Assembly (NCBI GenBank): GCA_963995505.1
Contig: OZ023183.1
Location: 17,976,671-18,040,670, forward strand
DNA: 64,000 nucleotides
Origin: Hypericum androsaemum
Lineage: Eukaryota; Streptophyta; Magnoliopsida; Malpighiales; Hypericaceae
Direction: 5' to 3'
The notes below the pieces were generated by a model that was not told the DNA's origin, did not search any database, and was given only the letters and a program-made list of their open reading frames with translations. Shown here piece after piece: positions 59,059 through 64,000 of the stretch. How positions within the stretch are numbered: position 1 is the stretch's first letter; every line of letters begins with the position of its first letter. Both the position numbers and the translations under genes were made by a program.

Positions 59059-59929
59059 TGTTGGGTTTGAATGAAAATTTAATGCAAGCCCAATAAAGGA
59101 AAGGCCCAAAGGAAAGGCCCAAAAGGGAGATGGAAGGTTGCAATCCCACATTGAATAGAGCAAGGAGGATTTCCTTGTTTATAAGGAATTCCCCTCCTTG
59201 CCTCTCAACTTGATTGACCTCCTAAAAGGCTGACTCACCGCTAGCTGCCCGCGAGGACGGTGCGAAGCACCGTCCGAGCACGAGCACGAGCACGCGCTCG
59301 CGCACGCGCACGCGCATGTGCGTGTGCGCATGGCGCATTGGACGTAGGTCGCAATGGGCGCTTTGTGGCGCACTTGGCACTTCGCACGTGGCGCTTTGTG
59401 GCCACCGAAGAGGCACGACGGGCTAGAACATCCAGGAGACTTCCAGAAGGCCGAAGGGCTGCGAGATCTGTCGCGAAAGGGCACCAGCGCAGCCTGGGCG
59501 CGCCTGGAAGGATCCAGAAGCTACCGAAGGGCCACGAGCGCAGCCAGTCAGCCTGTTGGCCGAGCGGACGCGTCCCTTCGGGGTGGCTGCCTCCCTGCCT
59601 CCTCCAGCCTATAAATAGGCTTGCCCCCCTGCCAGAATTCTCATCCCAGCAGCAAGTGCACCTCCTAGCATTGTTGTCTTCTCCTCTCCCCCCGTTCTTC
59701 ACATAGAAAAGAGTCCGAAAGTTCTGGGTATATAAGGGTTCGCCCGAAAATTTCGAGATACGTGTGCAACGGTCTTGGAAATGCCATAAACAGTCGTTGT
59801 ATCTTGGGGACGATTGCCGAAGCCCGTACAACACTGAAATATACGGGGCAATCTCGTCTTACGGAGAAAGTGTCCAACACTTGTCTCGACTGAAGTAGAT
59901 CCTAATCAAGTACACCACTCCGACAAACA
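59059..59929 (+). repeat. 3' LTR of Copia B
   Basis: 871 bp. Contains a perfect hairpin GGACGGTGCGAAGCACCGTCC (about 59256-59276) followed by a long alternating purine-pyrimidine tract (GCGCACGCGCACGCGC...) and the longer form of U3. TATAAATAGG near 59611. Ends GACAAACA. Confidence 0.9.
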
Positions 59930-60510
59930 ATAATTTTTTTGTATGATGAAACAAATTGTATATTTCAAGCGTGAAGCCCTAGACGGATGGACCAAAATGA
60001 ACTCGGATGGGGCATGTTGCTCCTCATCAAGACAATCCATCGCGGGAGGAGTTCTGCGAGACCATAAGGGAGATTGGATCAGAGGATTTGCGACCAATGT
60101 TGGTCTATGCTCGAGTGTGGCTGCTGAATTATGAGGTGCTTATCATGGTTTGCATTTAGCTTGGAATCTTGTACTTAGACAGGTTATTCTGGAGGTTGAT
60201 TCACTATTCCTTTCGGCAGAACCACCATACCCAACATGTTCCTCAATACTTTAGGACATCAGGAGCTCCTATCTCGAGATCGGGCAGTCAAGGTCCAACA
60301 CATTTATAGAGAAGCTAACATTGGAGATTGGATGGCAAACTTCCTCTTTTCTCTTCCAATAGGTTTACATTTGTTCGTAGAACCGCATGTGGGCCTCAGG
60401 TCTGTACTTTTAAGGGACATCAGTGACATTGCTCTCGCAAGATCTATTGTAATCAGCACTTAAATTTCTATCAATAAAATAGGGACACTGTCCCTTCTTC
60501 GTGAAAAAAA
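59930..60510 (+). mobile_element. LINE RNase H-like 3' fragment
   Basis: Reads WTKMNSDGACCSSSRQSIAGGVLRDHKGDW (59980-60075) through a stop at 60132, then AYHGLHLAWNLVL, EVDSLFL and, in another frame, VQHIYREANIGDWMANF. This is the RVT_3 fold order KxNxDG, E, (S/D)D, H.xREANxxAD with the catalytic Asp of NSDG present. A-rich tail near 60500. Degenerate, 5'-truncated. Confidence 0.7.
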
Positions 60511-61345
60511 AAGGTGTGAATTTAAGAAATTTATATAAAGAAAATAAAAAACGAAACTACACAATATTTGATAAAAAAATGTCAAACCATACTAAAATGG
60601 AATTTTAAAAAATCACATTACAACTCAAACAACCAAATACAAAAGGAATCGGAGAAGCTGACACGGCATTGCAACTCCATTTTTTTGCTGTTTCTCCATG
60701 CGTGGACCAGGGAAGCCACTCTTTAAGACAAATGGAATTCTTTCTTATTCGATTTAAGAGGGCGTGACGTTTCATCCTCTTTCCTCAATATATATCAAGT
60801 CGTAAGACGGTCATTTTTTTATCTTTAACACTGGAACTACGTTATAAATTCAAGTTGTAATATATATTTTGTTGAAGTTTTCTTTCAAGTTGTAATACTT
60901 GAATGGCTTATTTCAATTAAGTAATACAACCAATTAGTGTCCGATTAATGGCTTGTTCACTATCCTAAATTGCAAGAAGGGCACTCGGATTTTTAAATTA
61001 ACTAGTATTTCAGACACACTGATGGTGCCCCTAATTCATATTCGACATTTTCACAAATAGTTGGAACATTTTTTTAAACGAATTTTAATACAATTGTATT
61101 TTCATGATCCTAAATAATAGATTTCCAAATTACTATTTAAACTAAAGCAACTTAATTAGTCATGTGATTTGCAAATTCACAGAAATAGGGATTGTAATTA
61201 ACACAATAATTTTACATCACATAAGTCAGTTAGGATGTCGATTTCACCCATTTTCCGACCTTGAGTTTATGCATACGCTTTCTAACTAACAATTAATCTT
61301 TTCCAGAAAAAAAAAAAGGACAAGTCGGGTGGCTACAACAGGGCT
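60511..61345. other. Spacer upstream of P450 gene 2
   Basis: AT-rich, no ORF, no element ends found. Short patches (ATTTCCAAATTAYTATTT) resemble the upstream of gene 1. Confidence 0.5.
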
Positions 61346-61352
61346 TATAAAT
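61346..61352 (+). promoter_or_regulatory. TATA box of P450 gene 2
   Basis: TATAAAT in GGGCTTATAAATTACACAAAG, 69 bp before the start codon. The preceding GACAAGTCGGGTGGCTACAA is shared with gene 1, where it reads GACAAGTGGGGTTGCCACAA. Confidence 0.65.
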
Positions 61353-61414
61353 TACACAAAGCGCACAGGCATTGGCGTGGCAACATCAAAATTTAACTTG
61401 TCCTTCACTCATAA

Positions 61415-62687
61415 ATGGAGGGTTTATACTTAAACCTAGCCGCCCTAGCCCTTCCCATCACCATTTTTATCGCCTACAAGCTTTTCTTGCGAAAGAAGCA
61501 TAACTACCCACCGGGCCCACGGGCCCTCCCCATCGTGGGCCACCTCCACCTCGTCAAGCCCGGCCCTCTCTACATGTACTTCGAGACGGTCTCGAAGCGC
61601 CTCGGGCCGATCCTTCTCTTCTGGATGGGCAAGGTCCCGGTTCTGGTCATCTCCTCCCCGGAGGCCTTTGAGGAGTGCTTCACCAAGAACGACGTCATCT
61701 TCGCCGACCGGCCCAAGACCGTCTCCGGCGATCACCTGACCTACAACTACACGTTCATCGTCTTCGCCCCGCACGGCCCCATCTGGAAGAGCCTCCGGCG
61801 CCTCACCTTCTCCGAGATCTTCTCCCAGAAGGCCCTCCAGAGGTCCGCCTTTATCCGGGAAGAGGAGGCTCGACACTTCGTCGGCCGGCTGCTGAAGTAC
61901 TGCGCCGGCGGGAACAGGCCCAAGCTGGACATGAAGTACATGTTCTCCCTGCTGACGTCCAGCGTGATCATGAGGGTGGCAGCAGGAAAAAGGCACGTGC
62001 CGGTCTCCGAAGAGGACACCGAGGAGGAGAAGCGGCTGATGCAACAGTTCAAGGACCTCTTCTTCCCTATCGTGTCGATGACGCCGTGCGACTTCATCCC
62101 GGCGCTGAGGATGATCGGGTACAAGGGGATCGAGAAGAGCATAATCCGGTTGGGCCAGAAAAGGGAGGTGTTCCTGAACAAGTTGCTCGTCGAAGTTAGG
62201 GCCAGGAGGTCGGCCGATAGCGAGAAACGACCGAGTGGCCAGAAGCCGAGCGCGGTGGTTGATACCTTGCTCAACTTGCAGGAGACTGACCCCGCGTTTT
62301 ACACCGATGACATTATCAAGGGTATTATCACGGTAAGTATATAATACGGTAAAATCTGAACTAGCCTTAAATTTATCATATTTTCGAATATTTCAATCAT
62401 ATATATTTGAATAAATATACAGTTCCTCAGGTACTTTACGAATTTGAATAATATTTTAAAATACTAGTTTATATTAATTTTGTTGTAAAAAAATATTTCA
62501 ATCAAATATAATATTTGAATAACATTAGGTGTCTGGATTTTAGTAAAATTATATATGTACAAAGTTATTTTGTGGTGTACATGTATTTTGTGTTCTCCAT
62601 ATAAATTATAATTTTTCTGAAGCGTAAACTTAATATTATCATTTAAACAGTATATATGATAAAAAGTCTATTACTTTTTGAGTCTAC

Positions 62688-62743
<56 letters not shown>

Positions 62744-63559
62744 GTACAAGAGTAAAGAAAAGGTTTAAATTTATAAGATATGTTGGGTGTTGAGACTAGT
62801 CGAACCAACGTCATTTTATATTCTGCAACCAGCGAACGTGCATTGTAGTAATATCTTTTTTCGCTATAGGGTGATAGTTAGCATCTTCCAGAATTTCCGA
62901 CTCTTCAAGTTCCTGACTCTCGGTTGATCTCAATTCAATTGCAGATGATGTTTATAGCCGGGACCGAAACGTCAACTGCCACGTTAGAGTGGGCGTTGAC
63001 CCTCCTCCTGCAGCACCCAGAGAAGATGCACAAGCTGCGAGCCGAGATCGACGGCGTCGTGGGAGACACTCGGCTCGTGAACGAGTCCGATTTCTCAAAG
63101 CTTCCATACCTCAAGGCCGTCGTGAAGGAGACGATGAGGTTGTATCCTCCGTCCCCGCTCTTGCTACCTCGTTACTCAAGCGAGGCTTGCACTATCGGAG
63201 GCTACGACGTCCCGAAGGGAACCATGCTCTTGGTCAACGTATGGACTATGCACAGGGACCCAAAGCTATGGGACGATCCGAACGAGTTCAAGCCCGAGAG
63301 GTTCGTGGAAGGCGACCTCGACGGGTACCTGTACGTGCCTTTTGGCCACGGAAGGAGGATCTGCCCCGGGGCCGGAATGGGAACCCATATCGTGTGCGAG
63401 TCATTGGGAATGCTCATGCAATGCTTTGACTGGGACCAGATCGGCATGGACGAGGACATGACCCACCAGGCCGGTGCGGCCAGTATGTCCAAGAACAAGC
63501 CATTGGAGGCGAGCTTCGGACCACGCCCAAACATGGCCAAGCTCCTTTCTCAACTCTAG
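61415..63559 (+). CDS. Cytochrome P450, CYP81 family (gene 2)
   Basis: Exon 1 61415-62332 (306 codons), phase-0 intron of 612 bp (GTAAGT...TTGCAG), exon 2 62945-63559; 510 residues. Relative to gene 1 the protein differs in the membrane anchor (LAALALPITIFIAYK) and at two residues in exon 2 (Ser for Cys in NESDF, Gly for Asp in QIGMDED). Anchor, PPGP (32-35), AGTET (311-315), ETMR (368-371), PERF (423-426) and the heme loop with Cys446 are all present. The same CYP81-type monooxygenase role on the ER is expected, substrate unknown. Exon 1 is identical to gene 1 from codon 27 on. The intron carries a (TA)n run that gene 1 lacks. Confidence 0.88.
62691..62741. repeat. (TA)n microsatellite in the intron of P450 gene 2
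   Basis: About 25 TA units. Gene 1 has only a short AT stretch at this place; the third copy has a shorter TA run (41128-41162). Confidence 0.9.
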
Positions 63560-64000
63560 CCGAGCCGCGGATCAATTATATTTTTCATGCATAAAAGTTT
63601 CTAATAATGACGAGACTCTCGGAGCTGCATGTGTGGTAGTTTTGTGTATCGTGTCATGAGACTCTCGGATGTTGGTTTAGGTAAATGTGTTACGTATTTC
63701 TGTTAATTTTGTGTTAATCTTTTGTGCGTTTGGAGTTTAATTGAGGATTTGTGACTTGCAATATGTATGTAAATTATATAGACGTAAAGAAAAAGCGTGC
63801 TAAATTGGTTGGTACTGAGAAATCATGTGATTGTCATTTTAAAAATAAAATAATGTGATTTGTAGTCGAGACTGTCAAGTTAAAGCTCCTTTCCCAACTC
63901 TAGACGCATCCGGACTCCTATACGTGTTGTGGCTCGTGTGCTCTCATCTTTTTGGGTGGGGTTGTATTTTTTTATAAGTAAAATTTTATCACTCTTTAAA
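63560..64000. other. 3' flank of P450 gene 2
   Basis: Matches the 3' UTR and flank of gene 1. 63870-63960 repeats the coding-end relic (AAGCTCCTTTCCCAACTCTAG, then GCATCCGGACTCCTA). Confidence 0.65.

Larger units (their letters stand above)
53888..59929 (+). mobile_element. Copia LTR retrotransposon B, 6.04 kb
   Basis: 5' LTR 53888-54600, gag-pol in one frame from 54633 to 58514, purine tract TGGGGGAT (59051-59058), 3' LTR 59059-59929. Two in-frame stops (55482-55484 and 56583-56585). Leader of only 32 bp, without the usual tRNA-Met primer site. No clear TSD: the left flank is a T run, the right flank ATAATTTTTTT. A solo LTR of the same family is at 25261-26103. Confidence 0.9.

Overview
This is nuclear DNA of a flowering plant, very probably a eudicot. 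The evidence is two intact CYP81-type cytochrome P450 genes with one phase-0 intron each, a broken F-box/FBD gene, AT-rich spacers, and a dense load of plant mobile elements (Copia LTR retrotransposons, LINE remnants, Mutator-like elements, a 5S-containing LTR of Cassandra type). The species cannot be fixed from sequence alone. No rRNA gene, tRNA gene, CRISPR array or bacterial operon was seen.

Layout. 1-8.3 kb: tail of a LINE, then an F-box/LRR-FBD gene cut in two by a 5.3 kb LTR element that itself holds a Copia gag fragment, a Mutator-like element (MULE) and two carboxylesterase fragments. 8.3-21.3 kb: no intact gene; a crowd of short terminal-inverted-repeat (TIR) elements whose 9-bp target duplications (TSDs) can be read, a P450 pseudogene, a 5S-containing LTR and a nested solo LTR. 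21.3-27.7 kb: duplicated AT-rich repeats, a minus-strand LINE remnant and a solo LTR. 27.85-29.86 kb: P450 gene 1. 31.84-40.33 kb: complete Copia element A. 41.1-48.0 kb: a third P450 copy lacking exon 1, with a TIR element in its intron and Copia element C in exon 2. 48.2-53.9 kb: minisatellites and two nested solo LTRs. 53.89-59.93 kb: nearly intact Copia element B. 61.4-63.6 kb: P450 gene 2.

How the parts relate. The host genes of interest are a three-member tandem array of one P450 subfamily (27.9, 41-48 and 61.4 kb), pushed apart by retroelements. Genes 1 and 2 have complete reading frames (509 and 510 codons) with all P450 signature motifs. By eye they are identical over 862 bp from codon 26 into the first 22 bases of the intron, but differ by about 3% in exon 2 and more in the intron, which suggests gene conversion. 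Nearly everything else is mobile DNA.

The most unusual signals are: a 13-nt perfect complement between the leader and the LTR of Copia B, where a tRNA primer site would be expected; a set of small MULE-like elements, some carrying host gene fragments; an extra ORF upstream of gag in Copia A, whose LTR carries an array of ACGT boxes; and the converted P450 pair. All coordinates and comparisons were made by reading, not by alignment software.
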